Shown: piece after piece, positions 34,494-44,844 of the stretch
Layout of the letters: each line of letters begins with the position of its first letter
Position numbering within the stretch: position 1 is the stretch's first letter
From: Acidimicrobiaceae bacterium
GTDB lineage: Bacteria; Actinomycetota; Acidimicrobiia; Acidimicrobiales; Poriferisodalaceae
Length of the DNA: 64,000 nt
Reading direction: 5' to 3'
Assembly: GCA_905182565.1 (NCBI GenBank)
Contig: CAJJCB010000024.1
Location: 124,001 to 188,000, forward strand
Position numbers and translations under genes: made by a program
Notes under the pieces: generated by a model
What the model was told of the DNA's origin: nothing
The model's input: only the letters and a program-made list of their open reading frames with translations
Database searches by the model: none

Positions 34494-35285
34494 TTAATTC
34501 TCGTCGTTGCTTGCTTTGTCGAGACGCTGTTGAAGGCGGTTCATTCCGTGAAGCCATCGGTCGGGATCAGAAGTTTTTTGTTGCATCCATTTGTTGGCTA
34601 TCTGGTCGGTTAATATCAAGAATCGTTCATCCACAATAGAGTCGAAGACTTGCTCAGCTACCTCTTCAGGCTCTTTGATTGGGCCACCTGCTTGATTTGC
34701 CCACTCACTGTCGGCTTGACTCCCAAGCATTGGGGTCCTAACGGCAAGAGGCGCTAGCAGTCCGACTCTAATTCCTCGATGCATGTATGTGAACGCTAGC
34801 CATTCGGCGAGTCCCACAACAGCGTGCTTGCTTACAGCGTATGGTAAATTGTCATGTGTGGACAAGATGCCTGCCATTGAAGCAGTATGCAAAATGTAGC
34901 CTTCTCTGCGCTCTAGCATGCCTGGCAGAACAGCACGGACAGCGTGAACATGTGACATGAGATTCACGTTCCATTGTCGTTGCCATTCTTCTAAATCAGT
35001 GTCTAAGGGGCCGCGACCACTTGCGATTCCAGCGTTATTGAAAAGTAGATCAATAGGTCCAATAGTTCCCTCGACTTCAGAAACCATGTTCGAAATGGCC
35101 GAAGGATCATTCAAGTCACAGGTAATGGCGAGCCCATCTATTTCGTTAGCCACTTCTCTAGCTTTGCTTTCATCTATGTCTACGATTACTAACTTGGCGC
35201 CCTCGCTAGCGAATTTCCTGGCGCAAGCTGCACCAATTCCGCTGGCAGCTCCTGTGATCACGGAAACCTTGTTGTTTAGCTTCAT
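34494..35285 (-). CDS. Short-chain dehydrogenase/reductase
   Basis: This 263-residue protein is a classical SDR. It has the TGAASGIG cofactor loop near residues 11-18, Asp in VIVDIDES which suggests NAD preference, the NNAG motif, and Ser-Tyr-Lys in TASMAGI and YAVSK. A C-terminal extension after the Rossmann core (LHGMNRLQQRL) is unusual. It has no obvious pathway partner. GGGGGGA precedes ATG 35285. It precedes the EamA transporter, with which it overlaps by up to 5 nt at its stop. Confidence 0.88.
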   Translation of the reverse strand: MKLNNKVSVITGAASGIGAACARKFASEGAKLVIVDIDESKAREVANEIDGLAITCDLNDPSAISNMVSEVEGTIGPIDLLFNNAGIASGRGPLDTDLEEWQRQWNVNLMSHVHAVRAVLPGMLERREGYILHTASMAGILSTHDNLPYAVSKHAVVGLAEWLAFTYMHRGIRVGLLAPLAVRTPMLGSQADSEWANQAGGPIKEPEEVAEQVFDSIVDERFLILTDQIANKWMQQKTSDPDRWLHGMNRLQQRLDKASNDEN

Positions 35286-35320
35286 TTAATTCCCCCCGCT
35301 TTGGCGTAATAACCAAGAAC

Positions 35321-35794
35321 CTAACTACCTATGGGCGTGCCGCAATGTGGGCAAGCAGCAGTTCCGCCACGGTCGTCATATTGAGAAGCCTTGACGAGTA
35401 GGAAACAACCGGTACAAAGAACTTCATCTTCTTGTTTGCTTAGGATACGGTCACCTTCTGCAGAAACAAGAACCTTCTCGGTAACGCCTTCTTCAGTCCC
35501 AGTCTCAGTCTCACTCTCGTCTTCGTCTTCGTCTTCTGACGCAAGCCGTTCTCTAAGAATAGTGTCGAGGTCAGCTTCGACTTCGTCGTCGTCGTCGTCG
35601 TCTTCTTCTTCTTCTTCTTCTGATGTGATTTTGACTCCAGAAGGCACTTCTATTTCAGAAGCATCGTCAGCTTCATCACCTTCAGGTGGGACTGCATCAT
35701 CATCGTCTATTTCCAGGTCAATTTCAAGATCGTCAAGATCACCATCTAGGTCGATGTCTGGTTCTTCGTTAGGTTCTTTAGTGTCGTCGCTCAT
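35321..35794 (-). CDS. Acidic protein with C-terminal zinc-ribbon, DUF4193-like
   Basis: The 157-residue protein has a strongly acidic first half (runs of Glu and Asp at residues 59-71 and 87-95) and a C-terminal zinc-ribbon, Cys127-x2-Cys130 (CTGCFLLV) and Cys148-x2-Cys151 (CPHC). The layout recalls the actinobacterial DUF4193 family, but the acidic part is longer. The function is unknown. Its low-complexity coding DNA contains a trinucleotide repeat. The gene is divergent from uvrB, and a terminator-like hairpin lies just upstream. Confidence 0.72.
   Translation of the reverse strand: MSDDTKEPNEEPDIDLDGDLDDLEIDLEIDDDDAVPPEGDEADDASEIEVPSGVKITSEEEEEEDDDDDDEVEADLDTILRERLASEDEDEDESETETGTEEGVTEKVLVSAEGDRILSKQEDEVLCTGCFLLVKASQYDDRGGTAACPHCGTPIGS
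35585..35620. repeat. Trinucleotide repeat (GTC)6(TTC)6
   Basis: Six GTC units followed by six TTC units on the plus strand encode six Glu then six Asp in the acidic protein on the minus strand. Length changes here would stay in frame. Confidence 0.9.
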
Positions 35795-35808
35795 ACTTGG
35801 CCCTCTCT

Positions 35809-35845
35809 AAAAAAAATGGGCCCTCCAGCGCCGGAGGATACCCAT
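35809..35845 (-). terminator. Terminator-like hairpin in the leader of the acidic protein gene
   Basis: Read on the minus strand, ATGGG-TAT-CCTCC-GGCGCT-GGAGG-G-CCCAT forms a two-part stem followed by eight T. It ends about 14 nt before the ATG of the acidic gene at 35794. It cannot end the divergent uvrB, so it looks like a leader attenuator or the end of a short transcript. Confidence 0.55.
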
Positions 35846-35918
35846 AGATTCACCCGGATAATGCATCATTCGACGAGATATATTTTGCGACCTCTTATTC
35901 GGTGCGTAAGCTTGCACT

Positions 35919-37979
35919 GTGAGTAATGACCAAAGAGAGTTGCCGACTGCCTTAAATCCTTTCAAAGTCGTCTCTGATTTTGATCCTTCGGGTGATCAAC
36001 CCAAGGCGATAGAGGCTTTGTCTGATGGAATCAATGCCGGATTGAAGTTTCAAACGCTTCTTGGAATTACGGGCTCTGGTAAAAGTGCGACAATGGCCTG
36101 GACAATCGAAAGCGTGCAGAGACCAACTCTTGTGCTTGCGCCAAATAAATCACTGGCAGCACAGCTAGCTAACGAGTTTCGAGAATTTTTTCCCGACAAT
36201 CGTGTTGAATATTTTGTTTCATATTACGACTACTATCAGCCAGAAGCGTATATGCCTTCTTCAGATACGTACATTGAAAAAGACTCATCGGTTAACGAGG
36301 AAATCGATAGGCTTCGGCACTCGGCTACTGCAGCGCTTCTGACTCGAAGAGACGTAATAGTAGTTGCATCGGTTTCTGCGATCTATGGACTGGGCCCACC
36401 AGAGGAATATCTAAGAAAGATGCTATATCTGCGTGTTGGTGATGCGCGTGAGCAGCGAGCGATCCTACGACAACTCGTAGCTATGCAGTATGAACGTAAT
36501 GATATGAATTTGGTTCGAGGTAAATTTCGGGTCAGAGGGGACACGCTCGAAATACATCCGGCGTATGAGCAGTTCGTGGTCCGAATTGAACTGTTTGGCG
36601 ATGAAATAGAGCGGATTACTCGTATCGACACACTGACCGGTGAGCGTTTAGAAGAGATAAACGAGGTCACAATTTTTCCAGCTACTCACTATGTGACGGG
36701 TGAGGAGAAACTCCAAACCGCTTTAGGGAAGATAGAGAATGAGTTGCAAGAGCGACTTGCGTGGTTCGAAAGTAACAATAAACTTCTCGAAGCCCAGAGA
36801 TTAAGAATGCGAACCGAATATGACCTTGAAATGTTGCAAGAGCTTGGATATTGCAATGGAGTTGAAAATTACTCAATGCATCTGGATGAAAGAACTTTTG
36901 ATGAACCGCCATACACTCTTTTAGATTTTTTCCCCGATGATTTTTTGCTGATAATCGATGAGAGTCACGTGGCTGTGCCTCAGCTCCATGGGCAACATGC
37001 TGGTGACCGGTCCCGAAAAAATACACTTGTTGATCATGGATTTAGGCTCCCTTCAGCGCGTGATAACAGGCCCCTCAAATTCGATGAGGTCATGGAACGG
37101 CTTAATCAAGTGGTTTTCTTATCCGCAACGCCGAGTAAATATGAGCTTGAGCAAAGCGAGCAGATAGTCGAACAGATTATTCGCCCGACTGGGCTAGTTG
37201 ATCCTGAGGTCATTGTTAAACCAACCAAAAATCAAATTGATGACTTGCTAGAGCAAATAGAAGATCGGGTCGCTCGCGGTGATCGAGTTTTGGTTACAAC
37301 GCTGACAAAGAAAATGTCTGAAGACCTAACGGACTATCTCCTTGAGTTAGGTGTGAAGGTGCGGTATCTCCACAGCGAAATAGACACGATAGAACGAATC
37401 GAAATATTGCGGGATCTTCGGCTAGGTGAGTTTGACGTGTTAGTCGGAATCAACCTGCTTCGTGAAGGACTCGATTTGCCTGAGGTCTCTTTGGTGGCGA
37501 TCCTAGATGCAGACAAAGAGGGGTTCTTAAGAAGCGAGACCTCTCTAATTCAGACAATTGGCCGAGCGGCTAGGAATGTAGACGGTCAAGTAATTATGTA
37601 TGCGGATGCCGTAACAGCTTCGATGCAGAAAGCTATCTCGGAAACAAACCGACGAAGAGGCCTTCAGCAAAAATACAATGAAGAGAACAACATAAATCCT
37701 CAGACTATTCGAAAAGCTGTCACCGATATTCTTTTTATTCTCAGAGGGGGACCTCAGGGTGCTCCCGTCCCTGAAAAGCTTTCCAATAAACACCATGCTT
37801 CTACGGAACGAGCGAGGAAAGACCTGGCTGAGTTACCAGAAGATGATTTGAATAGGTTAATACACTCGTTGGAGTTGGAAATGGAAGAAGCCGCTGAGGA
37901 TTTAAGATTTGAATATGCTGCTCGGCTTCGTGACGAGCTCAAGGAACTGAGGCGAGATCTTAGAGACGCAGTGAAATAG
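35919..37979 (+). CDS. uvrB: Excinuclease ABC subunit B
   Basis: UvrB verifies DNA damage delivered by UvrA and recruits UvrC. The 686-residue helicase-like protein has Walker [10 protein letters not shown] near residue 50, [12 protein letters not shown] for the beta-hairpin, the DESH box, and ATPS and QTIGRAARN helicase motifs. The C-terminal UVR domain ([21 protein letters not shown]) binds UvrC. TAAGCT lies 6 nt before GTG 35919 (leaderless type). It precedes mscR and the uvrA-uvrC pair. Confidence 0.97.
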   Translation: MSNDQRELPTALNPFKVVSDFDPSGDQPKAIEALSDGINAGLKFQTLLGITGSGKSATMAWTIESVQRPTLVLAPNKSLAAQLANEFREFFPDNRVEYFVSYYDYYQPEAYMPSSDTYIEKDSSVNEEIDRLRHSATAALLTRRDVIVVASVSAIYGLGPPEEYLRKMLYLRVGDAREQRAILRQLVAMQYERNDMNLVRGKFRVRGDTLEIHPAYEQFVVRIELFGDEIERITRIDTLTGERLEEINEVTIFPATHYVTGEEKLQTALGKIENELQERLAWFESNNKLLEAQRLRMRTEYDLEMLQELGYCNGVENYSMHLDERTFDEPPYTLLDFFPDDFLLIIDESHVAVPQLHGQHAGDRSRKNTLVDHGFRLPSARDNRPLKFDEVMERLNQVVFLSATPSKYELEQSEQIVEQIIRPTGLVDPEVIVKPTKNQIDDLLEQIEDRVARGDRVLVTTLTKKMSEDLTDYLLELGVKVRYLHSEIDTIERIEILRDLRLGEFDVLVGINLLREGLDLPEVSLVAILDADKEGFLRSETSLIQTIGRAARNVDGQVIMYADAVTASMQKAISETNRRRGLQQKYNEENNINPQTIRKAVTDILFILRGGPQGAPVPEKLSNKHHASTERARKDLAELPEDDLNRLIHSLELEMEEAAEDLRFEYAARLRDELKELRRDLRDAVK

Positions 37980-38083
37980 CGGTTGTGTGTTGCTTGTCGA
38001 AGCGTCTGAGCTTAAAGCAACGGCTCTAAGCGTTCCTTGCCCCAGAAGCAAGTTAATGTTATTGAGACAGAAGGAATCAGCTC

Positions 38084-39175
38084 ATGCCATATGAAGTTCG
38101 AGCAGTTGTTGCCAAGAGTGTTAAACAGCCAGTGTCAGTTGAAACAATTTTAGTACCGGACCCGGGCCCCGGAGAAGTGCTTGTCGATGTTCAAGCCTGT
38201 GGAGTTTGTCACACTGATCTTCATTATCGAGAAGGTGCTATTAATGATGAATTTCCTTTTTTGCTGGGCCATGAGGCAGCAGGGATCATTAGCGCTATTG
38301 GGTCTGGAGTTAGTACGGTTAAGGTCGGTGATTTTGTAGTACTTAATTGGCGAGCTGTTTGTGGGAACTGTCGAAGTTGTCTAAGGGGGCGCCCGCAGTA
38401 TTGTTTTGCGACACACAACGCCTCACAAAAAATGACGCTCAATGGAGTTCCGTTAACTCCTGCCTTAGGAATTGGCGCGTTTGCCGAGAAAACGCTGGTT
38501 GCAGAAGGTCAAGCTACCAAAGTTAATCCTCTTGTAGAGCCAGAGGTGGCAGGGCTTATTGGTTGCGGAGTCATGGCTGGCCTTGGAGCAGTTCTGAATA
38601 CGGCGAGCGTATCTCGAGGTGACAGCGTTGCTGTTTGGGGATGTGGTGGTGTAGGTGATGCCGCGATTGAAGGAGCTCGGCTAGCAGGTGCACACACGAT
38701 TATTGCTATCGACATTGATGATAAAAAATTAGAGTGGTCGAGAAATTTTGGAGCGACTCACACTATTAACTCATTCGGAATGACTAATGATGAAGTTGTA
38801 GAACAAGTTCGTGCCCTAAGCAATGGTGACGGTGTAGATGTTGCTATAGAGGCGATCGGCCTTTCTGATACCTATAAACAAGCCTTCTATTCGCGAGACT
38901 TGGCTGGAACAGTGGTGCTGGTTGGGGTTCCTAGTCCGGAAGCCGAGCTCTCATTGCCACTCATTGATATCTTCGGTCGAGGCGGTCAACTTAAGAGCTC
39001 GTGGTACGGAGATTGTCTACCTAGCAGAGATTTTCCAATGCTGATAGAGCTGTATATGCAGGGGAGACTTAATCTAGGAGCATTTGTTTCCGAGACTATA
39101 TCTATCGATGAGGTAGAGCTTGCTTTTGAAAAAATGGAGCGTGGGGAAGTGCTTCGGTCTGTAGTCGTAATCTAG
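38084..39175 (+). CDS. mscR: S-(hydroxymethyl)mycothiol dehydrogenase / S-nitrosomycothiol reductase
   Basis: This 363-residue zinc alcohol dehydrogenase removes formaldehyde, or nitric oxide adducts, carried by mycothiol. It has the catalytic zinc ligands Cys39 (or Cys42) in CGVCHTD, and His63-Glu64. The structural zinc ligands are Cys93, Cys96, Cys99 and Cys107. Strings [29 protein letters not shown], and [15 protein letters not shown] match the actinobacterial MscR/AdhE2 type closely. It agrees with mshD at the left end of the window. It lies between uvrB and uvrA; an upstream GAAGGA precedes the ATG. Confidence 0.88.
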   Translation: MPYEVRAVVAKSVKQPVSVETILVPDPGPGEVLVDVQACGVCHTDLHYREGAINDEFPFLLGHEAAGIISAIGSGVSTVKVGDFVVLNWRAVCGNCRSCLRGRPQYCFATHNASQKMTLNGVPLTPALGIGAFAEKTLVAEGQATKVNPLVEPEVAGLIGCGVMAGLGAVLNTASVSRGDSVAVWGCGGVGDAAIEGARLAGAHTIIAIDIDDKKLEWSRNFGATHTINSFGMTNDEVVEQVRALSNGDGVDVAIEAIGLSDTYKQAFYSRDLAGTVVLVGVPSPEAELSLPLIDIFGRGGQLKSSWYGDCLPSRDFPMLIELYMQGRLNLGAFVSETISIDEVELAFEKMERGEVLRSVVVI

Positions 39176-39239
39176 CTCGTAGGTAATCTCTTACAAGGTA
39201 GCTAGTACTAAGAGTTGTGGCGGCTAAGCTTCGGCCTAT

Positions 39240-42089
39240 ATGGGTGACAAGCTAATTGTGCGCGGCGCACGAGAAAACAACTTGCGCAATGTGGATATCG
39301 AGTTGCCTAGAGGCAAGATGATTGTGTTCACTGGTTTGTCCGGTAGCGGTAAGTCTTCTCTCGCCTTCGATACCATTTATGCTGAAGGGCAGCGCAGATA
39401 CGTTGAGTCCCTTTCGTCATATGCTCGACAGTTTTTAGGTCAGATGGATAAGCCTGACGTTGATTTTTTGGAGGGTTTGTCACCGGCAATATCGATTGAT
39501 CAAAAGAGCGCAAGTCGAAATCCTAGATCTACAGTCGGAACTATCACCGAGGTTTATGATTACCTGCGGCTTCTTTACGCCCGGGTGGGAGTACAGCACG
39601 ATCCCGACACGGGTGAGGTCGTTGAGATGCAGACTCCTCAGCAGATCGTAGATAGGATTTTAGAGCTCGAGCCTAAGACCCGTTTTCAGGTTTTGGCACC
39701 GGTAGTTCGCAGCCGAAAGGGCGAGTATCACACCCTCATGTCTGATCTAGCCTCAAGAGGCTACGTGAGGGCTCGCGTCGATGGGGAATCGGTAGACCTT
39801 ACTACTGAGGAGATCGCACCTGATGAGCGCTTAGACCGGTATGTCAATCATGACATCGAAGTTGTTGTTGACCGGCTTGTGATGAAAAAAGGAATCGAAC
39901 AGAGGCTTACAGAGTCGGTTGAAGCTGCGTTGCTACTTGCGGACGGGCATGTTTGGCTGGAGATAGTTCCTGAAGATGGTGAGCCTTTCACCATGACCTA
40001 CAGCCAACATCTTTTTTCGCCAGCGACTGGACGTTCTTTTGAACCGCTCGCGCCAAGAAACTTTTCATTCAACTCACCATACGGAGCCTGCGGAACGTGT
40101 GATGGTTTAGGTACACGTTTCGAAGTTGACTCTGAACTAGTTATCCCGAATCCTGATTTGACGATTGAGGAAGGTGCAATAGCTCCATTCTCAACAGGTG
40201 CTACACGTTGGTATGCGCGCTTGTTGGCAGCTACCGGAGAAGAATTCGGTATCCCTCTGGATGTTCCTTGGGTCAAGCTGTCAGCGAAACAAAAAAAATT
40301 ATTACTTTATGGAAGCACAAAAAAGCAAACCTTTACAGTTCGGTATCGAAACAGGTACGGAAGAAGCAGGAGTTACACAACTCAATGGGAGGGCGCAATC
40401 CCAACTTTGCAAAGGCGCCATGCCGACGTAGAAACAGATTCTTCGCGAGACAGAATTGAAGGGTATATGCGTGAAGTACCCTGCGGGAGTTGCGATGGAG
40501 CTCGTCTAAATGAGGTCTCGTTGGCCGTAAGAGTGGCAGACCAAAACTTGCATGAACTGTGCTCGTGTTCTATCGGAGAGGCAACAAAAATAATTGAGGG
40601 TTTACAGTTAACTGAACGAGAGCAATTGATTGCTAATCCAATCGTGAAAGAGATTGATGCAAGGCTGAACTTTCTTTTGGATGTAGGGCTTGATTATTTG
40701 TCGTTAAACCGATCTGCAGCCACACTCGCCGGTGGTGAAGCTCAACGTATTAGGCTTGCAAGCCAAATCGGAAGTGGCCTCGAAGGGGTTCTGTACGTCC
40801 TAGATGAACCTTCTATTGGATTACATCAACGCGATAACCAACGGCTGATCGAGACACTGCATCACTTACGTGATTTAGGCAATACGGTTCTGGTTGTTGA
40901 ACATGATGAGGAAACTATTGCAGAGTCTGATTGGGTAGTCGATATCGGCCCAGGTGCAGGTGAACATGGTGGCGCAATTGTCTATAGCGGGCCTGTCGAG
41001 GGTTTGTTAAAGGCAAAAGATTCTTACACAGGCGACTATCTGGCCGGAAGGCGTGAGATTAGTGTTCCAACACCTCGGCGCGAGGTCGGGGAGCTAAAGC
41101 TGGTAGTCCGTGGAGCTCGGGAAAACAATCTCCGAAAGATCGACGTGGAGTTTCCGCTTGGCTGTTTCGTAGCTGTATCGGGCGTCTCAGGCTCTGGTAA
41201 AAGTACTCTGGTGAATCAAATTTTGCATAAAGCGTTGATGCAAAAAATCTACAAATCAAAAATTGTTCCGGGACTTCATACTTCAATCGAAGGTTGGCAG
41301 GAGCTAGATAAAGTTATTGAAATTGATCAGTCGCCAATTGGCCGCACGCCTCGTTCAAATCCGGCTACCTATACAAAGGTTTTTGATCATATTCGTAAAC
41401 TTTTTGCAGCAACTAATGAAGCGAAAGTTCGCGGCTATCTACCGGGAAGATTTAGTTTTAACGTTAAGGGCGGAAGATGTGAAGCTTGCGCCGGTGATGG
41501 AACGATCAAGATTGAAATGCACTTCCTCCCTGATGTGTACGTGCCATGTGAGTTGTGTGGAGGCGCTCGGTACAATAGAGAGACATTAGAAGTCAGATTT
41601 AAAGGGATGACTATCTCTGATGTTCTTAATATGCCTTGCGAAGAAGCAATGGAGTTTTTTGCGGCTCAGCCGCCGATAGCACGACACATGAGGACGCTAG
41701 TCGACGTGGGGTTAGGTTATATTCGCTTAGGTCAGCCTGCGACGACGCTATCTGGTGGTGAGGCGCAACGAGTCAAGCTTGCGAGCGAACTATCGAAACG
41801 CCCAACCGGGCACACGATATATATCTTGGACGAGCCTACTACGGGCCTTCATTTTGAAGATATTCGGCGCTTGCTGGGAGTGCTTAGTCGGCTAGTTGAT
41901 AACGGGAACAGTGTTATTGTCATTGAGCACAACTTGGATGTGATCAAAACAGCTGATTGGGTAATCGATATGGGTCCAGAAGGTGGAGTAGGAGGAGGCC
42001 AGGTTGTTGCTGCTGGAACTCCAGAGCAAGTGGTGAAAGAAGCTAAAAGTTACACAGGAAAATTCTTGCAAGGTCTTCTGCCTGCATGA
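39240..42089 (+). CDS. uvrA: Excinuclease ABC subunit A
   Basis: UvrA is the ABC ATPase that finds lesions in nucleotide excision repair. The 949-residue protein has two ATPase halves: Walker [10 protein letters not shown] near residue 35 and GVSGSGKST in the second half. The two ABC signatures are LAGGEAQR and LSGGEAQR, and zinc-binding CxxC pairs occur (CGTC, CGSC, then CEAC with CELC). Length is normal. ATG 39240 has TAAGCT 9 nt upstream. It is followed 38 nt later by uvrC. Confidence 0.97.
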   Translation: MGDKLIVRGARENNLRNVDIELPRGKMIVFTGLSGSGKSSLAFDTIYAEGQRRYVESLSSYARQFLGQMDKPDVDFLEGLSPAISIDQKSASRNPRSTVGTITEVYDYLRLLYARVGVQHDPDTGEVVEMQTPQQIVDRILELEPKTRFQVLAPVVRSRKGEYHTLMSDLASRGYVRARVDGESVDLTTEEIAPDERLDRYVNHDIEVVVDRLVMKKGIEQRLTESVEAALLLADGHVWLEIVPEDGEPFTMTYSQHLFSPATGRSFEPLAPRNFSFNSPYGACGTCDGLGTRFEVDSELVIPNPDLTIEEGAIAPFSTGATRWYARLLAATGEEFGIPLDVPWVKLSAKQKKLLLYGSTKKQTFTVRYRNRYGRSRSYTTQWEGAIPTLQRRHADVETDSSRDRIEGYMREVPCGSCDGARLNEVSLAVRVADQNLHELCSCSIGEATKIIEGLQLTEREQLIANPIVKEIDARLNFLLDVGLDYLSLNRSAATLAGGEAQRIRLASQIGSGLEGVLYVLDEPSIGLHQRDNQRLIETLHHLRDLGNTVLVVEHDEETIAESDWVVDIGPGAGEHGGAIVYSGPVEGLLKAKDSYTGDYLAGRREISVPTPRREVGELKLVVRGARENNLRKIDVEFPLGCFVAVSGVSGSGKSTLVNQILHKALMQKIYKSKIVPGLHTSIEGWQELDKVIEIDQSPIGRTPRSNPATYTKVFDHIRKLFAATNEAKVRGYLPGRFSFNVKGGRCEACAGDGTIKIEMHFLPDVYVPCELCGGARYNRETLEVRFKGMTISDVLNMPCEEAMEFFAAQPPIARHMRTLVDVGLGYIRLGQPATTLSGGEAQRVKLASELSKRPTGHTIYILDEPTTGLHFEDIRRLLGVLSRLVDNGNSVIVIEHNLDVIKTADWVIDMGPEGGVGGGQVVAAGTPEQVVKEAKSYTGKFLQGLLPA

Positions 42090-42127
42090 AGTACTTGGTT
42101 ACGAAACTTTAGTCTTGGCCATAAAAC

Positions 42128-44044
42128 ATGGTGTCTTCGGTTACCTCCGAATATCCTGACGGTATGGCTAGTCGTTTTGTCACTGGTTCTTTGCGGCCAG
42201 CCTCAGGAACAATCCCGGAGAAGCCAGGGAGCTATCAATTCTGCGACATAGATGGGAAATTTATTTATGTCGGAAAAGCTAAAAATTTAAGAAATCGTTT
42301 GAACAGCTATTTTCAGGACAGTAGCGGCATGCATCCAAGAACTTTGCAGATGCTGTCGTTCGCTGCCTCTGTCGAGTGGGTTGAAGTAGATACCGAAGTT
42401 GATGCTCTGATGTTGGAGTACAGCCTTATCCAGCAGCATCAACCCAGGTTCAACGTAAAGCTACGCGATGACAAGTCATACCCGTTTTTGGCGTTGACGA
42501 TGAGTGATGTATGGCCGCGAGCAATGGTAATTAGAGGGAAACGTAAACGTAGTAACCGGTACTTTGGTCCATATGGTCATGCTTACGCGATTCGAGAAAC
42601 ACTTGATCTTCTACTTAGGACCTTCCCGATAAGAACCTGCAGCGATAATAAATTCGCTGAGCATGAACGAAAAGGTCGCCCGTGCTTGTTGTTTCATATT
42701 GAGCAGTGCGCAGGCCCTTGCATCCAAGCTGTGAAGAAAGATGACTACGCAAAGCTAGTGCGTGACCTAATAAAATTCTTAGAAGGTAATACAGACGATG
42801 TGTTGGTTGAGCTTTCTGACCGGATGCAATCAGCCAGTGCGGAGATGGAGTACGAGCTTGCGGCAAGGCTGCGAGATCGCTTGACGAGTGTAAAAAAGGC
42901 TGTGGAAAAACAGCAAATTGCCGGTACAAGGAACGAAGATTATGACGTAATCGGTCTTTGCGAAGATGAGTTGGAAGCATCGGTGCAGGTGTTCTATGTT
43001 CGTAATGGTCGAGTTCTTGGTCAGCGTGGTTTTGTTGTTGACAAGGTCGAACCGCTGGACTCAAGTGAGCTAACAGCCCGAGTTATGGAACAGCTATACC
43101 ATGCGCAAAATCCAATCGGTATGCCGAAGCTAGTTGTGGTGGCTCACCTCCCAGAGCATCAGTCGGTTTATGAGGAGTGGCTGTCGCTTCAGCGAGGCTC
43201 TAAGGTCACTATTCGAGTGGCGCAAAGAGGCCATAAACGAGCATTACACGATACAGCGGCAAGAAACGCTCAAGAAATGTTGAAACGCCATCGCTTAAAG
43301 CGAGGCAGTGATCATAACAGTAGAGCGCAAGCTCTTAACTTACTGCAAGAGGCGTTGAGTCTTCCTCAGGCTCCTTTGCGCATCGAATGTTATGACATGA
43401 GTCACCTGCAGGGAACAGATTATGTGGGCTCAATGGTTGTTCTTGAAGACGGCTTACCACGGAAAAGTGAGTATCGAAGGTTCAAAATTCGCACCGTTGC
43501 CGGTAACGACGACTTTGCTGCGATGGAAGAAGTTCTTCGACGACGTTTCCTTAACTACCTAAACGACCGAGACAAGAAAGCATCTGAGTTAACCAGTTTT
43601 TCGTATCCGCCTCAGTTGTTGTTAGTAGACGGTGGAAAAGGTCAACTAAGTGTTGCTGTTCGAGTTTTGAAAGAGCTTGGTCTGTTTGAAGAAATTCCTG
43701 TCGCGTCGCTAGCTAAACAATTTGAAGAGGTCTTTGTTCCTGGAAAATCAGATTCGATACGGATACCGCGCCAATCGGAAGCACTGTATCTGCTTCAACG
43801 TATCCGCGATGAAAGCCATAGATTCGCTATCTCGTATCATAGACAGCTGAGAGATAAGCGAATGACTGGTAGTGTTCTCGATGGTATTCCGGGTCTAGGT
43901 GAGAAACGAAAGCGCCGTTTGATAGAAGAACTCGGTGGTGTAAAAAAAGTTAAATTAGCTTCGATAGTTGAACTTGAAGCTATTTCCTGGTTACCTCAGC
44001 CGGTTGCTCAGGCGGTTTATGCCAAGACACATATGCGTGCTTGA
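42128..44044 (+). CDS. uvrC: Excinuclease ABC subunit C
   Basis: UvrC makes the two incisions in nucleotide excision repair. The 638-residue protein has the GIY-YIG domain near residues 30-110 (PGSYQF, then FIYVGKAKNLRNRL), a UVR motif in the centre (EMEYELAARLRDRL), an RNase H-like domain (IECYDMSHLQGTD), and C-terminal tandem HhH (LDGIPGLGEKRKRRL). Two in-frame ATG codons are possible (42128 and 42164); the longer one is given. It is followed by a methyltransferase. Confidence 0.96.
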   Translation: MVSSVTSEYPDGMASRFVTGSLRPASGTIPEKPGSYQFCDIDGKFIYVGKAKNLRNRLNSYFQDSSGMHPRTLQMLSFAASVEWVEVDTEVDALMLEYSLIQQHQPRFNVKLRDDKSYPFLALTMSDVWPRAMVIRGKRKRSNRYFGPYGHAYAIRETLDLLLRTFPIRTCSDNKFAEHERKGRPCLLFHIEQCAGPCIQAVKKDDYAKLVRDLIKFLEGNTDDVLVELSDRMQSASAEMEYELAARLRDRLTSVKKAVEKQQIAGTRNEDYDVIGLCEDELEASVQVFYVRNGRVLGQRGFVVDKVEPLDSSELTARVMEQLYHAQNPIGMPKLVVVAHLPEHQSVYEEWLSLQRGSKVTIRVAQRGHKRALHDTAARNAQEMLKRHRLKRGSDHNSRAQALNLLQEALSLPQAPLRIECYDMSHLQGTDYVGSMVVLEDGLPRKSEYRRFKIRTVAGNDDFAAMEEVLRRRFLNYLNDRDKKASELTSFSYPPQLLLVDGGKGQLSVAVRVLKELGLFEEIPVASLAKQFEEVFVPGKSDSIRIPRQSEALYLLQRIRDESHRFAISYHRQLRDKRMTGSVLDGIPGLGEKRKRRLIEELGGVKKVKLASIVELEAISWLPQPVAQAVYAKTHMRA

Positions 44045-44079
44045 AATTGTTCAGGCATGACAGACCCGAACGGATATTT

Positions 44080-44814
44080 ATGACTAGCGAAGATCAGCTT
44101 TGGGAACAAAATGCGACTTGGTGGCAAGAAGGGTTCACTGAAGGCGAAGACCCAGAGTATGAAGAACAAATACTTCCTATCGTCGAAAATATTTTAGCCG
44201 GGAGCCAACGTGTAATCGATATCGGGTGCGGGGAAGGCCAGCTGACGCGTTTGCTGGAGAGCCTTGGGTCTCAGCCTGTGGGACTTGACCCAACATGGGC
44301 GCAGATAAGAGAAGCGAATTCAAGAAATGAGAATTCAAATCTCGTGCAAGCTGAAGCAGGGTATTTACCATTTGCCAATTGTTGTTTTGATGCTGCTCTT
44401 GCGTGTCTGGTATTTGAGCATATAGAAGATCTAGAAACGTCAATTAGGGAAGTCGCTCGAGTTTTGCGGCCGGATGGAAGATTCGCTTTGCTACTAAATC
44501 ACCCATTGTTGCAAACCCCCGGTAGTGGATGGGTAGAGGACTTCGAGCACAATCCAGTAGAACGTTATTGGCGTATAGGACCATATTTGATGGAACAAGA
44601 AACTATCGAAGAGGTTGAGAAAGGTGTCTTTATTCCGTTTGTTCATCGTCCTTTGAGTCGTTATATAAATGTGTTGATCGAGAATGGGTTGTTTCTTGAA
44701 CGGATGATTGAACCAATACCTCCTGAAGGATTCAGGTCACAGAATCCTTCTTATGAGGCTGCTGCTCATATTCCTCGTCTCCTTGTATTGGTTACTCGGA
44801 AAATAAAGATGTGA
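44080..44814 (+). CDS. Class I SAM-dependent methyltransferase
   Basis: The 244-residue protein has the SAM loop RVIDIGCGEGQLTRLLE (about residues 44-60), GLDPTWAQ with the ribose-binding acid, and the post-motif LRPDGRFALLLNHPL. It resembles the ubiquinone/menaquinone-type and methyltransferase 11 family. A longer TTG start at 44041 overlaps the uvrC stop; ATG 44080 gives a cleaner start. The gene lies between uvrC and rapZ, an unusual addition to that block. The substrate is unknown. Confidence 0.78.
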   Translation: MTSEDQLWEQNATWWQEGFTEGEDPEYEEQILPIVENILAGSQRVIDIGCGEGQLTRLLESLGSQPVGLDPTWAQIREANSRNENSNLVQAEAGYLPFANCCFDAALACLVFEHIEDLETSIREVARVLRPDGRFALLLNHPLLQTPGSGWVEDFEHNPVERYWRIGPYLMEQETIEEVEKGVFIPFVHRPLSRYINVLIENGLFLERMIEPIPPEGFRSQNPSYEAAAHIPRLLVLVTRKIKM

Positions 44815-44844
44815 AGATTGGTTTGGAGTGTCTATTCTAGGGTT

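Noticed and set aside
35391-35810. 139-residue Ser-rich frame on the plus strand opposite the acidic protein
   Set aside because: It is the antisense of a low-complexity GAA/GAC coding region and is a by-product of that; the minus-strand frame has a zinc ribbon.
42615-43064. 149-residue minus-strand frame inside uvrC
   Set aside because: Shadow of uvrC; Pro/His-rich with no domain.
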